This document shows, piece by piece, positions 12,360 to 24,800 of a stretch of 64,000 nt of DNA (positions within the stretch are counted from its first letter, which is position 1; each line of letters opens with the position of its first letter). The stretch spans positions 7,904,001 through 7,968,000 of the forward strand of contig OX291562.1 in the NCBI GenBank assembly GCA_946406115.1, written 5' to 3'. Below the pieces are notes generated by a model. The model made no database searches. It was not told the origin of the DNA and was given only the letters and a program-made list of their open reading frames with translations. The position numbers were made by a program, and so were the translations under genes. Source of the stretch: Apoda limacodes. Its lineage: Eukaryota > Arthropoda > Insecta > Lepidoptera > Limacodidae.

Positions 12360-13900
12360 ATTAATGAGCATGTGATGTTGTGTGAGATGTATATACTCGA
12401 GTATTGCGTTTGAACTCAGAAATATTCGGATCCTTATTATTACGAGTTGTGGTCCAAGCCTCATACGCAGTTTGCTTAAAAAATTTAGCTTCTCTGCAAG
12501 ACCTATTAAACCACGGTAGTTTTTTGACACCGGCAGCTACTCGCAGGTTAGGAATGAAACATTCCATACCAGCGATGATTGTCTCTGTGGCTGCGGCTGT
12601 GTACGTCAGGATCATCTGAGCTAAGGCAGAGCTGCCTCCACGAGTAAGATGCATAAAATTCTCGCAATCCATCCCAGTCTGCCGACTTATAGTCACACAC
12701 GACGCCAATTAGTTGGCCCAGATGGATGACCCAGATGGATCAAGTTGTAAGCATGACATTTGAGTCCGAACGGCAGTGGTCCGAGGAGCCAAGAGGCGCA
12801 TCCTCAGTGGATGCGCCTCTTGGCAGAGTATCCGTCCGGACGTGTAGTAAGCAGAAGGTCCAGTAAGGAGCTCGTATGGTCCTCTATATCTGGTATTATC
12901 GTTGCAGAAAGTATCCATAGGTCAGAGCAAATTCATGAGCAGATATCGCTGCATAGTTATTGGTTCGAGAACTTAGCCTCACGATGGTGGGCGTTAAAGT
13001 CTCCCAAAATAACTAGTTCTGCTGTGGGATATTGCTCTAGAACTATGTCAGTCGTCAAACTCAGGTGCGTGAAGAGTCGAGTTACGTCCGTGTCACCGCT
13101 ATGAGACCTGTATAGGCACGCATAGATACGAGTGTGGCCGCCGTAATCTACGCGCACCCACAATATCGACAGGTCCTTGTCTTCAAGGCTATGAAGGCGG
13201 CGACAGCAGATATCCTCCCGGACGAACATACATACACCGGTACCACTCATAAAATTGTGCTCGAGTTTGTAGCCGGCATAATGAAGGTATGATGTCTGCG
13301 TCTCCGTTAGAAAAAGAATGGTCGGCTGCTCAGCCCGAGGTGGTGGAAGACTGCGTTAAGATTTGCGTGAATACCTCGATATTGCAAAAATCCACATTAT
13401 ATGTGGATGGAGTTGCCGCTGTAAAAACTCTTTTTCTTTTATTTTTTATGGCCATTCAAGAGGATTCACTACCCTAACAGCTCAGAGGACAAAAGGTGCG
13501 GTACTAGAACTACCGAAGCTCGACAACGATGATACGGTTGCTGGCACGGCGGGCGGAAGGGCCCCTGATCCCCCTGTGTTGTAGTAGCCGGGTCCACTCC
13601 GGTCTCCTCCTCCGGCACGACTACTACTTCAGACACTTTACACAGGTTGGCGGATCAGCCTCGCAGGGCGGAGATTAAGTGATCCCTGGGTTCGGGCCTC
13701 CGCTGTCCGCGCAGCGAATCCTTAAAGAGCCCTTACTCACCTACTCAATGTTAGTGTTATTATTGCCGCGGTTTTCTGTAATGTGGAGGTACTGCCCAGT
13801 TCGGGCCGCTCATTCGAGCAAGTACTCGCTATGCCCCGCTTTAATTGTTCGGGTGGCTTATTCGAGCGAGTACTCGCAGTGCCCTACTTCTCTTAATCTT
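12360..13900 (-). pseudogene. LINE family X, copy A: 5' end and endonuclease, RT missing
   Basis: Read on the minus strand, the 5' UTR begins near 13900 and carries two 'cgagtactcgc'-type boxes. The endonuclease follows: SGTGVCMFVREDI, HTRIYACLYRSHSG and the signature VILGDFNAHH (about 12990-13250). The linker before RT is seen as LPWFNRSCREAKFF...NNKDPN (about 12420-12530). Coding stops there and no reverse transcriptase follows. Frames are broken between segments. The 5' part (13459-13900) is homologous to 41009-41575. Confidence 0.75.
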
Positions 13901-15299
13901 AGAGGTAGGAATACTATATAGGTAACTAGTTAATGAGATTAAACTTAAAAGACTGATTCCAAGTGCCATTACTAATAATAAAATACGAGTAACGAGTAGT
14001 AGGTATGTGATAAATTTTGTAGATATTTAAAATGTTAACTTTTTATAAATTGAGTATTAAGATACCAAACATAATAATGTACTCAAGCGTATTTAGCATG
14101 TCACCATTTGTAGTCTTTTTTTAGCTAAGTACGTCACACAAGTTTTACGTATGCAAGAAACAGATGAGTGCTTCATATTGTACTTCATAGTTTAAAAAAA
14201 TGGACTATATATTTTTGAGGCAGTTTGCTGTATTTTTTAGGACTTTTTTTTGTTTTGTTCCCGTTGTTTATTTTTTTGTAATGTTTCAAGTAAGGTTCTC
14301 GTTGCATTTTTGGTTCCTTACATTCAAGTTTTTAATTTTACAAACGACTTTGATGCAATTCGTTTTTTCTTTTAAAATATTCCATCCCGAATACGTTTAA
14401 CGGCCTTTAAGTGTAGTAAGCTTAGATAAAACTCTCCTATACTAAAGCACAATAAGCGCTACATTCAAAAAGCTTAGCTAAAAAGACATTAAAATACTAT
14501 AATGTTGATATAGTTAAGAATTAATTTTAAATGCAAAGCTGCAATACATAACTAAAAAGCCGTTAAGTACCTTAACGCCATTTTAGTTAAGTAATTTCGA
14601 ATAGTTTTTCTTAAGAAAAAAATATCTACTTTTTTACGTTGGAATCATAAACTATAAGGCTGCTAAGGTGTACTTAGTCACTTCTTAGTCAAGTATTTTT
14701 TTAAATTTACCAAAATTATGCTCAGCTAAAAGGGAAAAAGAGTTTTTTTTTAACTTCAGACTAGTTATTTGTAATCAAGATAATCGCTATTTGATAGTAG
14801 GTTTAACATACTATCTTTCGACATTTACCAATTTTTCGTAAAACATACGGTTTTCAAGTAGCATAATTTTTAAATATTCCGCGTTTTTTGCTCTTATCCA
14901 CAAAATTAGATTTTTGGCTTAGCGACCTTTTAGTTAACGGGCGGCAGTTTACCTCTAGTCTAGTTGCACATATTTGTCTCTCGAAGTCCAGGACCTAGCA
15001 TACTCGAAGACCGTTTCCAATAAGCTCCTAGGTAACAGTCACTTTAAATAGTAAAAGAAAGCTCTAAATTGTACTTTAGCTGGAAATTAACTTCAATTTA
15101 TGCTTTGAAGTTCGGTTTTCTAAAAAACAGCAAATTAAAAGTTTATTCCATTAAAACCTTATTGTGTGTCTCATTAATGACGTTAATATCATGTAAGTGA
15201 ATGGATAGCTTTCGGCGTCTACATTGATTTACTTAGTAAGAACTTTTCGTCTTGCTTAATATGCTCATTTCACTTACTCCTACATACAATTTTATTACA

Positions 15300-15662
15300 T
15301 TAGTCCTAAGATCAACTATCTTACTAATGTAATAAAAGTAAAAGTTTGTGAGTTAGTATGTTTGTTACACCTTTATACCACATCAACTAAACTAATTTGG
15401 CTGTTTATTATAGAGATACCATATATTATTTACTTATAGTAAAACAAAGACTTAATTTTGCTATAGAGAAGTTGACGTGGAGATCCCATGACAATAACCA
15501 TATTCAGCGCGGGCGGAGCCGCGGGCATAGGAAGTAGATATATATAGGCATAGAGGTAGAGTGATAACACATGTGAGAATGGGCATAAAATTAAAAATCG
15601 TCCAAGTGCGAGTCGGACTCGCGCACGAAGGGTTCCATACCATTATCTATAAAAACGGCCAA
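15300..15662. repeat. Family S (-) and family G (+) fragments just upstream of Pde6 exon 1
   Basis: About 15310-15560 is a minus-strand family S copy ('agcgcgggcggagccgc'). At 15595-15662 lies the head of family G ('gtccaagtgcgagtcggact', 'cgaagggttccata'). Family G text ends about 60 bases before the splice acceptor of the first recognised Pde6 exon. Confidence 0.7.
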
Positions 15663-15724
15663 CAGATTACCAGCACTTATAATGAAATGAACTATTGTGT
15701 GATTGGTGTTGTTGCTTCTTTCAG

Positions 15725-15838
15725 AGATCAAGATCCCCGAGCAGTTCGGCACAAAGGCAGCTTGAAGAAGCGGACCTGTTCATGGACCTCATCAAAGACG
15801 TTGCGAACGAACTGGATATAGATGTTCTATGTCATAAG
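15725..15838 (+). CDS. Pde6 exon 1 (first recognised): start of GAF-A
   Basis: The acceptor is 'ttctttcag' and the donor is 'aag|gtaagg'. In frame it gives [10 protein letters not shown], then [20 protein letters not shown] and VLCHK, the usual helix leading into GAF-A. It enters and leaves at phase 0. It has no credible start codon, so at least one exon precedes it. The 86-codon frame across this site is a different reading frame. Confidence 0.85.
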
Positions 15839-18800
15839 GTAAGGTGACAATTATGTTTATCTTTTTTATGCTATTGAGGTTGCAAACAAGCTTACGGCTT
15901 GTCTGATCTTAAGCGGTTACCGATACAGGTGCCGACCCTTTATAAAATCTAATCACCTTCGTCTTAACGAAGCTCATATTGTACACTTTGTCTTTGATGC
16001 TTTCACCGATAAAACTGCAATAAAATCTCTATGTAAACACATATTATATATATATAGTTCAAATAAAATTTGAAAAATACCAAAAGAATTTGTAAAGTCT
16101 AAATAAATTCAAATCGCGGTTTTAATGTTGCTTATCATAAGAGTAAAAAATAATTATTTACGAAACAATAAACAGAATAAATTTTATAGACACTATATAT
16201 ATATATATATATATAATATAATTTAAAGGAGTGACTACTATTCACTCTTTTCTTCTATCAAAAAATATTATGTTTTATTAGATATTTAATATTAGATAAG
16301 TGCAAAAGTGTCTCTGTCTGTTACTTTTTTAGTGCTAAACCGCTGAACCGATTTTGATAAATTTTGGCAAAGATAAAGAGCACACAAGAGACACGGCTTG
16401 TGTTTTGTTGTTTTACTATAGGCAGGAGTTTTGGTGGAAATCAAACGACGTTAACCAAATCTAAGGCGGAGCCGCTGACAAAAGTTAGAATTTAATATTT
16501 CATTAGTATTTTTAGTTCTTGAAAATAAGTAGGTACTTCAGTAAAATCTGTCAGTAAAAAAGTAAACTAACCGATTAGAGCGTAATAAAATATTAGAAAA
16601 TAGATTTTGCCAGCGACTCCACCGCCCTAAAATCAGTTATTGGCGTGGAATTTCTACGTCAACTCCTTATACACTTCGCGGCGTCTCGCAGCGGGCTTCA
16701 TACAAACGAATTTCTCACTTATTTTTGACTCTTGTTGATCAAACACCACGAAATTTTGAAGATATGTTCTAGCAATAAATATCTAGGTCTGCAGTGTGCC
16801 AGTTTTCTATAAAATTTTATAGTTTGAAAGTTATACAGGATTCTAGTTTTTCATACAAATGGTTTTAAAAAATATTTCTAGTTAATAAAACGTTTTACAA
16901 GATTTTGGAAAAACCACAGACCTAGGTATTTGGCTTGGGATTATGACTAAGATATTTCACATTGATTGATCAGTACATGTCAAAATCAAATGAAAAATTC
17001 GTTTGTATGAAGCTAGCTGCGAGGCGCAGCGAAGTGTATCATCTTAAGTCCTTTTAAAAGTGTTTGTTAAGTCCAGGTCCGTAATTACTGCCAAGTAACC
17101 AAATATATCATGTTTCCCATGTTCTGAGTTCAATGTCAGAGGTAGGAGGAGATATATATATTTATATATATAATATATATCAGAAATAGAAATATTTCAA
17201 AAACTTATGTTTTTTCATATTTATAATTTAATCTATTATTATTTAATTTTTCACATGTAGACACTATAGCCTTAATAACAACCATCGAGAATATTTCATT
17301 TTATACGTCATAAAAGCTCGAAGGGCAGTTAATAAGGGCAGTGAGTAATATTTTACAATGTTTGTACTATTAATAGAAGATTACATAATAGTTACATTAT
17401 ATAACATTTCATAATATTACTATAGTAGATAGGTACGGTTTTTCTGATTTAGGAAGAATGTTATCTAAATATAAACAGTTATAACAGCAATCAATTATTA
17501 TGGCATGATATAAAAATATTAATAACTTGCTTGAAGCTTTTGAATAAAGCTCAATAGTCATTACACCCAAGCTTTTTATGACATGTATACATGATAAATA
17601 TATGACGTCACACTTCATATGATAAGACATATGAGTAAATCCATCATAGTGACAATATACTTAGCTTAAGTTTATTTTATGGTGAGTATAAAAGATTTTA
17701 TGATATAAAATCCTTGTATTAATATTATTTATGATACATCCTACTTTCCTACTAATATTGAAAATGTTTGAGTTAGTGTCGATGTTTGGATGTTAGTAAC
17801 CTGTATTGAATGAAATTTGACACTAAGTTTGATCTTGAAAGTCTGTGGAACTTAGATCTTGAAAGTTTTGTCTGCAAACTTTTTCTTTTATTTATTTTTT
17901 GTTAATTAAAGCTTTTGAACAAGATTTTGCCAGCGGCTCCGCCCGCCCTAAACACAGTTATCGGCGTGGAACTTCTTAATTATACTAATGAAGTTTGCTA
18001 TAACAAGCTATAGCTATAGTTCGCTTAAGCTCGGTTATAGTTATTCCCGTGGGAACTTGTTAATTTTTCAGGATAAAAAGTAGCATATGTGTTATTCTAG
18101 GACCTTATCTATAGGTGTGCCAAGTTTCATCCCGATCCGTCCAGTGGCTTAAGCGTTATTGAGTATCAAACATCCATCCATACATACAAACTTTCACATT
18201 TATAACATTAGTAGGATTTAATGCAAAAAGTCTGGAAGTGACTATTATTCAAAAACTTGTGCAAATTTTTAAAGCGTGTATTGCATTTGAGTATTTTGTA
18301 AGTCAATTAAATATATATAACTTGTTGTTATGTAGTGTGTCTATAAGTCTTAGCGAAAGTAAAAAAGCCAGCCAAATGCGTGTCGGACTACGCACATTAA
18401 GAGTTCCGTATTAAATGTATTATAAGCCGTCCGAATGGCAGAATTATTCAGAAGCATACAAATATTAATATACAGTATATAGTTGGTTGTAATACGAAAA
18501 ATGAGGGAATTTTAAAAGAAAAATCAATTTTATCAATATACGTAATACTAAACATTATGACCAAATTTCAAGTTCATAGGTCAGCAGGAAATTAAAAAAT
18601 TCTTCAAAAAAAACCCTCAAAAGTGAGAATTGAAAGCGACGTAGGCAGCGGCTATACGCTCGCGCCTATCCGCCTTTTTTCCCCTTCCCCGCCGCGCTTT
18701 CTCCTTGATCGCGCGTACCGACGTACGTTCAAAGAAATAGGTCCCCAACCAAGCGCGCGCAAAAGTTGTCACATTAAAAAGTTTTGTAAAAAAGTTGATT

Positions 18801-21800
18801 TTGGTGGCTTCTTATTCCTTTATTTTTCAATATGTTTTAAAACAAAAAATAAAGTATTAATCTAATCAAAGAGCTCTAAACAACGATATCCCACTCGATT
18901 GGCCAAAATTTTTATTTCACGCCCTCTTTAAACTAAAAAAAAAAAAAAATTGTCAATTTTTTTAGCTTTGGGTCAAGATGCTTATACTTTGAAAATTTGA
19001 AGAATTAGCTCCAAACATTTGGCTGTAAAACCTGTGTGATAGACAGACGGACAGACGGACACGTGAGTGACAGCAATAGGGATCCGTTTAAACCCTTCGG
19101 ATACGGAACCCTGAAAAAAGTGAGTATAAAATGGTAATAACGTTAAGTTTCGCCCTAATAACGATATAGGCTAGAAAGCTAATTTCAGTAATACTAACAA
19201 TGTGCATGTAAATTTACTCAAAATCATTATACAATGTAAAATTATGTCGCAGCCATCTGGTTAAATAAGCCAGTTGATTGGGCGCCTAGGCAGATCGTTA
19301 AGGTTAAAAATTATCTTATAACTGATTATTATATAGACCATGACTGAAACGCTCCGCTCGCTTTGCTCGCTCCGCATCTACGTTTTGCCACGAGAGAACC
19401 TGAACCTAACCCAACATTCATAACTTATACAGTGCGATTTCTCTTCCTTTCTTTTTCATACTTGACTGGCTCAATTGGCTAATTTAACCAGATGGCTGCG
19501 ACATATACATTATTATTAGATATATTTCTTATATGTGTCGTAGGATAATTTATTTATTTTTAATTAACGAGTTTATTTTAAGATAATTTTAATCGACTAC
19601 TTACGTTTTATCTATACTAATAAACAATATTATAAAGTGAAAGATTTGTATGTAAGTATGTTTGTATTGAATAGGCTCTGAAACTACTGGACCGATTTGA
19701 AAAAACTTTTACCATTAACCGCGGGAAAATGTTTCATTCCTTCGGGAAAACGGGTAATAAGAATTGTCCTTTCGTACTTATCTTTTTCACATAACTTCTA
19801 AACGGCTTGACAGATTGGGTTGGGTATTCCGATGGTTTCACAGACACGAATGTATTATGCCATTAAGGAGGAAATATTTGATAGTTTGTTTTTTTTTCTA
19901 TAATTGAAGAGTTGCCGTAAAAACCTACGCCGATAACGAAATTTAGCGCGAGCGAAGCAGCTGGCAGAAGCTAGTTTTTTAATAAAGTAATATTACAGAA
20001 CCAAAAACACTAAACAATAGATTGTTGCATCGAGCGCAAAGTGAGTTATTTATGCACGAGTCTCATGTTGGTGCTCGAGCGCACGCGAGGGCACTAAATT
20101 AACACGAGTGCATTAATTACTCAGTTTAGCAAGGTGCATAATCTACTTTTCTTTCAACTACCAATCTACCTACCGTAATAAAATATACCCAAAATACTCA
20201 AAATAAAAACTCAAGATAATAAAAATAAACTTTAATTCATCTTCTCCTCAAACTTTTAAAACTTACCATTATTAAATGTGCAGTTATTAAAAGTAAAATT
20301 AGCACTTTTACTTGGTACATTAATTCTAATTTTTTTTTTTTTTTTTTCACCAAGTAGGTTTTATTTATCTTATTTTCCGCCAGTATCTTTTTGATCGAAT
20401 GTATACATTTTATATTACAATTAACCTCTGTGGTAAATTTATATGCAATTAAAAAATTAACAGTGCAATATTAAAAAACTGTGCAGTGAGTTTTCATACA
20501 ACATTTCTTCACTGTTTTGGTTTATAGCAAAAACTACAAGTACGTGCTTTGTACTGATGAATAATAACATTACATTGTAGTTGAAAGAAAAACAATTTGC
20601 TAATAAAAGACTAGAATCATAAACCACGAATGTATTAGTCTTTAGCCAATAAGCGCTTTGTTTAGTTTACTACTTTCATACCAGCCAATCAGCACTCATG
20701 ATTTACGAAACGTGAGTAGTCGATTGATATTATCCTATAATAAACTCTTTTTTACCGGACTGCGCGACGCAAAGGATGGATAATGTGTTTATCAGCCTGT
20801 ATATATATATATGTTTGTTCCTTTGTGGCGCTATACAGACCGATTTTGATGATTCTTACGTTAATCGCAAACGCATTGACCGATTTTGATGATTCTTACG
20901 TCGATCGATTTGTCTTAATCTTGCCAGTGTCACTAAAGTCAAACAGAAATCAAAATTCAATATGGCGATAAACAAACGCCATATTGAATTTTGAATAGGT
21001 ATTTTAAAATCATCTTTAGGTTTCTCTTATAATTTTTCATTTTTCAGTATGAATGACATTCTCACTTGAAACTTCATATCTATGATGAATAGTTTAGACC
21101 ACCGCACCACAATATTCACTCCTTTAATAAATTGACAAGATTTCGATATTTAACGTTGTATAATAAATACTGCCTAAAAAGTGTTTATTAAAAATAAATA
21201 AATTAAAAAATCAAAAAACCCAACTGCGTTAAAAATGAACCATACCACTTTTTTTGTCACAATTTAGAGTTGATGCACCAGATAACAACCAATCCTAAAT
21301 ATTTAACCGACTTTCAGTACAAGCAATTACAATACACGCTTTAAGAAATTATTACAGGTGCTGAAACAATGGTCACTTCCAGATTTTTATTGCAATAAAT
21401 GAAAATCACTTTGTCAAATGCACATTTTTTTTTTAATCCTTTAGATGCTATAGTTTTTCCACAAAATTTGCTCAAAAAACGGCGTATTTACACGATCTAT
21501 CTTATATCGTATTGTTTAAACAAATTACTCGTGTTACCTAATTTATAACAAACAAGTTAGTACATATTAGATTGTTTTCACAAATAAATAAATAAATGAG
21601 TGAATGAATGAATAAAAGAAATAATTTTAGAGAAGAGGCTATACTACCAAATTTTTTTGTTTGGCAAATGTTTTTCCGGATCCGCTGAGCAGATTTAATA
21701 ACTTCGGGATATGGTTCTAACCCCGAAAACCTTGACAACACGATTAATAACCTTTTGTTCGATAAAATTAAAATCTAAACTCACCATTCAATGTTTTTTT

Positions 21801-24800
21801 CTTTTAAATTTTGGTTTTGTTTTTTTTTTTTACAACTTTGCTAAAACATAGCGGTAATAGTGCTTTAGACTCTGAGAAAAGGCATTTTATAAAAGTTATG
21901 AAACTTGCGTCAGTAATGTAACTGCAACTATCCGAATTCTTTAAATAATTTTCTTTTTACAGATTCTTGTGAACGTGTGTTTGCTGACAGCTGCCGATAG
22001 AGGGAGCCTTTTCTTAGCCAAAGGGACACCCCCGAACAGATATCTTCAAGCAAAGCTTTTTGACGTCACTAGATATACAGGTAATAATATTTATTTAATT
22101 TATCTCTTACTTTTATTTTTAGTTTTACTTCTGCAAAGCGAGCTCGTCTTCTTGCTTTGGCTGGGTGGAAATCTGGGTTTTGGTTAGGAGCTTTGCCCTC
22201 TCATTTTACGGGGACTTTAATGGATGCAAACACATTCCGAATAGCTGTCTGCCTAAGATTAGGAGCATTTTGTAATGTGCCCCACAGCTGTTGGTAATTT
22301 AGCGGATAGCCTAGGTCATCACGGGCTGTCTTCCAGAAAAAGTGCTAGCAGATTTCCTCAGTGTTCCTCAGCGTCACTTCCTCCTGAACGATATTATTCG
22401 AAGGGCACTTGCCAGTGTCAATGTCAAATTTTAGAACCAATTGGACTGGCGCGTGACGATGATAAGAGACCCGATGGCTTAACTCTTATACCATGAAAGA
22501 TGGGATGCCCTTTGGGGTGGGATGCAACTTGCATTGACACCTTGGCCACATCTCATCTTCCAGCTACCTCAAGAAAGGCAGGTTCAGGAGCTGACGCTGC
22601 GGAACATCTCAAGGGAAGAAAATCTGCAGCCCCTGGTAAATTTTTCAAGCTTTTGGAGAGAAGACCATGGGATTTTGGGGACCGAGCGCCCATCGTTTTT
22701 ATAAGGCCATAACCAAGCGATTGATCTCTACTTTCAAAAATCAGAAGGCTGGATTATATTTTGGTCAACAAATAAGCGTTACAACGTGGCTTACAATGTG
22801 GCAACGCTGCCAGTCTTATGGCCACTTTATCACCGGGCAGCAACATTCAGGGCCTTTGTTAATAGTTTAAAATATAGGTATGAAAGTATTTATTGTATTT
22901 GGAACAACTGTCAAATTGTTTTTGAAAATACTAGGAAATTGCTCATACTTTCACAACTCTGTAGAACTTACACTTAGGTACGTATTAAAATCTTGCAATA
23001 CATATAAAATTTAATATAATGGTAAATGTCTTTTTCACTTGCATGAAACCAACTTCAAACTGTATTCAGATCAGATTTTTGGAAATAAATAAATATTACC
23101 TATCCTATTACCTTTTGACGTGACAACGTCTTATAAATTGGTTTGCCGGGTGACACTTCAAGAAACTGCGTTACGCTCCGCTCACGTTATGCGCTCACAA
23201 TGAGAGCGAGTGAGAGGCACGCGGCATGGTTAGCCCGCCTAAGAGCGAGAGAGACAGACATAAAAAGTGAAAGGCACAAGTTGTCACGATTCCGGACGGT
23301 TGTCCGACACTTTTTTTAGTGCATCTTTTTGAAGTCGGTTATTTATTTATTTTTTGTTTAAAAGTTTATTTTTACTTTTGAGTGATAAATTGCTTTTTTT
23401 CGTACACTAAAAACATCTATGCTGGTATAAAAATTTTTCACTATCATTGACTAAGTATGCCATGGCCTTAAGTTTGCGTCGATTGGAGAAAAAGAGTTTT
23501 CGATTTCAGTCAAGCTTTAAAAACGTTAATATTCGATAACCAACGAAAATCAGAGGGTAAGTTGTTCCACACTGGAGTTGCTTTTCTCATAAATGATTTA
23601 CCTACCGTAAAAAGTAGTGGAGAGACAAAGTATAGTTAAGGTTCGTCCTACCTTTAACCCTAACGACATACTATAGGGATGAAATTGGTAATTAAGAGTC
23701 CTGATAAATAATGGTATGCAGAGGTATTGTTAAGTCGTTATGCAGAAGGTTAAACTCAAAAATATTATCATATTTCCGTAACCCAAAAATAAATCGGATT
23801 GCTAGATTTTGGGTATGATCAAGTCAAAACAAGAAAGCTTATGTGTACTTGTTTAATCAAGAAGAGAAACAGCGGGGAATTTAGCGTAACTTAAAGTTTG
23901 TAATGCCAATAAGTTTTGCAGACGTTTAAGACAGTTTTATTTAATTAAATTAATTAATTTAATTGCATTGAGAGCGCTTAGAAGTTTTTGGGCGTGACAT
24001 GTTTAGGTTTTCTCTGCGTTCAATCCGCTTAAGAGGATACACTTCGCGGCGTCTCGCAGCGGGGTTCATACAAACGAATTTCTCATTTGTTTTTGACATT
24101 TACTGATCAATTTCTGTAAAATTTTTGTCATAATCCCAAGCCGAATACCTATGTCTGCGGTTTTCCAAGATCTTGTAAAATGTTTTCATTAACTAGAAAT
24201 CTTTATAGAAACTATTTGTATGAAAAACTAGAATCCCGTATAACTTTTAAACTATAAAATTTAATAGAAAACTGGGACACTGCCGACCTAGACATTTATT
24301 ACTAGAACATGTCTTTAAAATTTCGTGGTGTTTGATCAGCAGGCGTCAAAAATAAGTGAGAAATTCGTTTGTATTAAGCACGCTGAGATGCGCTCCGTAT
24401 CGTATTCTCTTAAACGGCCAGCTTAAGCTAAACTACCCCCCTACAGGCGCATGAGTAGCGTAACCAGCGTAACGCGTCGGCAACCGGAGCTGACAAGCGG
24501 CGTGACCTCTCTTCGGGTATTTCTTTTTGTATTTGTCAAACTTCTTATTCATTAAAAATCATCTTTTAGAATAATCCAATTTTTAACCGACTTCAAAAAA
24601 GGAGGAAGTTCTATGTTCGACGGGTATATTTTTTTAGGTATGTCCACCGATTTATCCGTCAATTGTGAATCGATTTAAAAAATTTGCAGAGAAGGAGAAG
24701 AGTGAGGCGCTTTCGGATATCGTTAGAGATACCGTCCGCACCGGGGGCTTTACGGGGGCGTAGGTCTTTGATGATCTGTATGACTTCGTCGACAGTGACA

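Larger units (their letters stand above)
9942..15033. mobile_element. Large element bounded by long imperfect terminal inverted repeats
   Basis: The left end 'acctgggagctttttggraac' (from 9942) matches the reverse complement of the right end ('aagctcctaggt', ending 15033). Further in, 'ctgccgtccgttaactaaaa' (10009 onward) matches the inverse of 'ttttagttaacgggcggcag' (14931-14950). Arms are about 100 bp with indels. The interior carries repeated words such as 'ctaaaaggacgttaa' (about 11420) and 'aaaagccgttaagtacctta' (about 14555). No transposase was recognised; two LINE fragments are nested within. The target-site duplication is unclear, so the exact ends are provisional. Confidence 0.6.
15839..21962 (+). 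other. Pde6 intron 1 (6.1 kb)
   Basis: This intron holds a LINE X tail fragment (about 15855-15965, -), family S copies, an inverted-repeat element, a complete family G copy, AT dinucleotide runs (16193-16214, 17151-17180) and a hairpin at 20950-20994. Most of 19985-21960 is AT-rich with nothing recognisable apart from short local repeats (a 'cgattttgatgattcttacg' pair at 20841 and 20881). Confidence 0.7.

Noticed and set aside
15561..15821. 86-codon open frame across the first Pde6 exon
   Set aside because: It crosses the splice acceptor in a different frame and its first half is family G repeat text; the spliced frame carries the conserved GAF-A helix.
18623..18865. 80-codon frame with an Arg/Pro-rich start
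   Set aside because: It lies wholly within a family G repeat copy and has no recognised domain.
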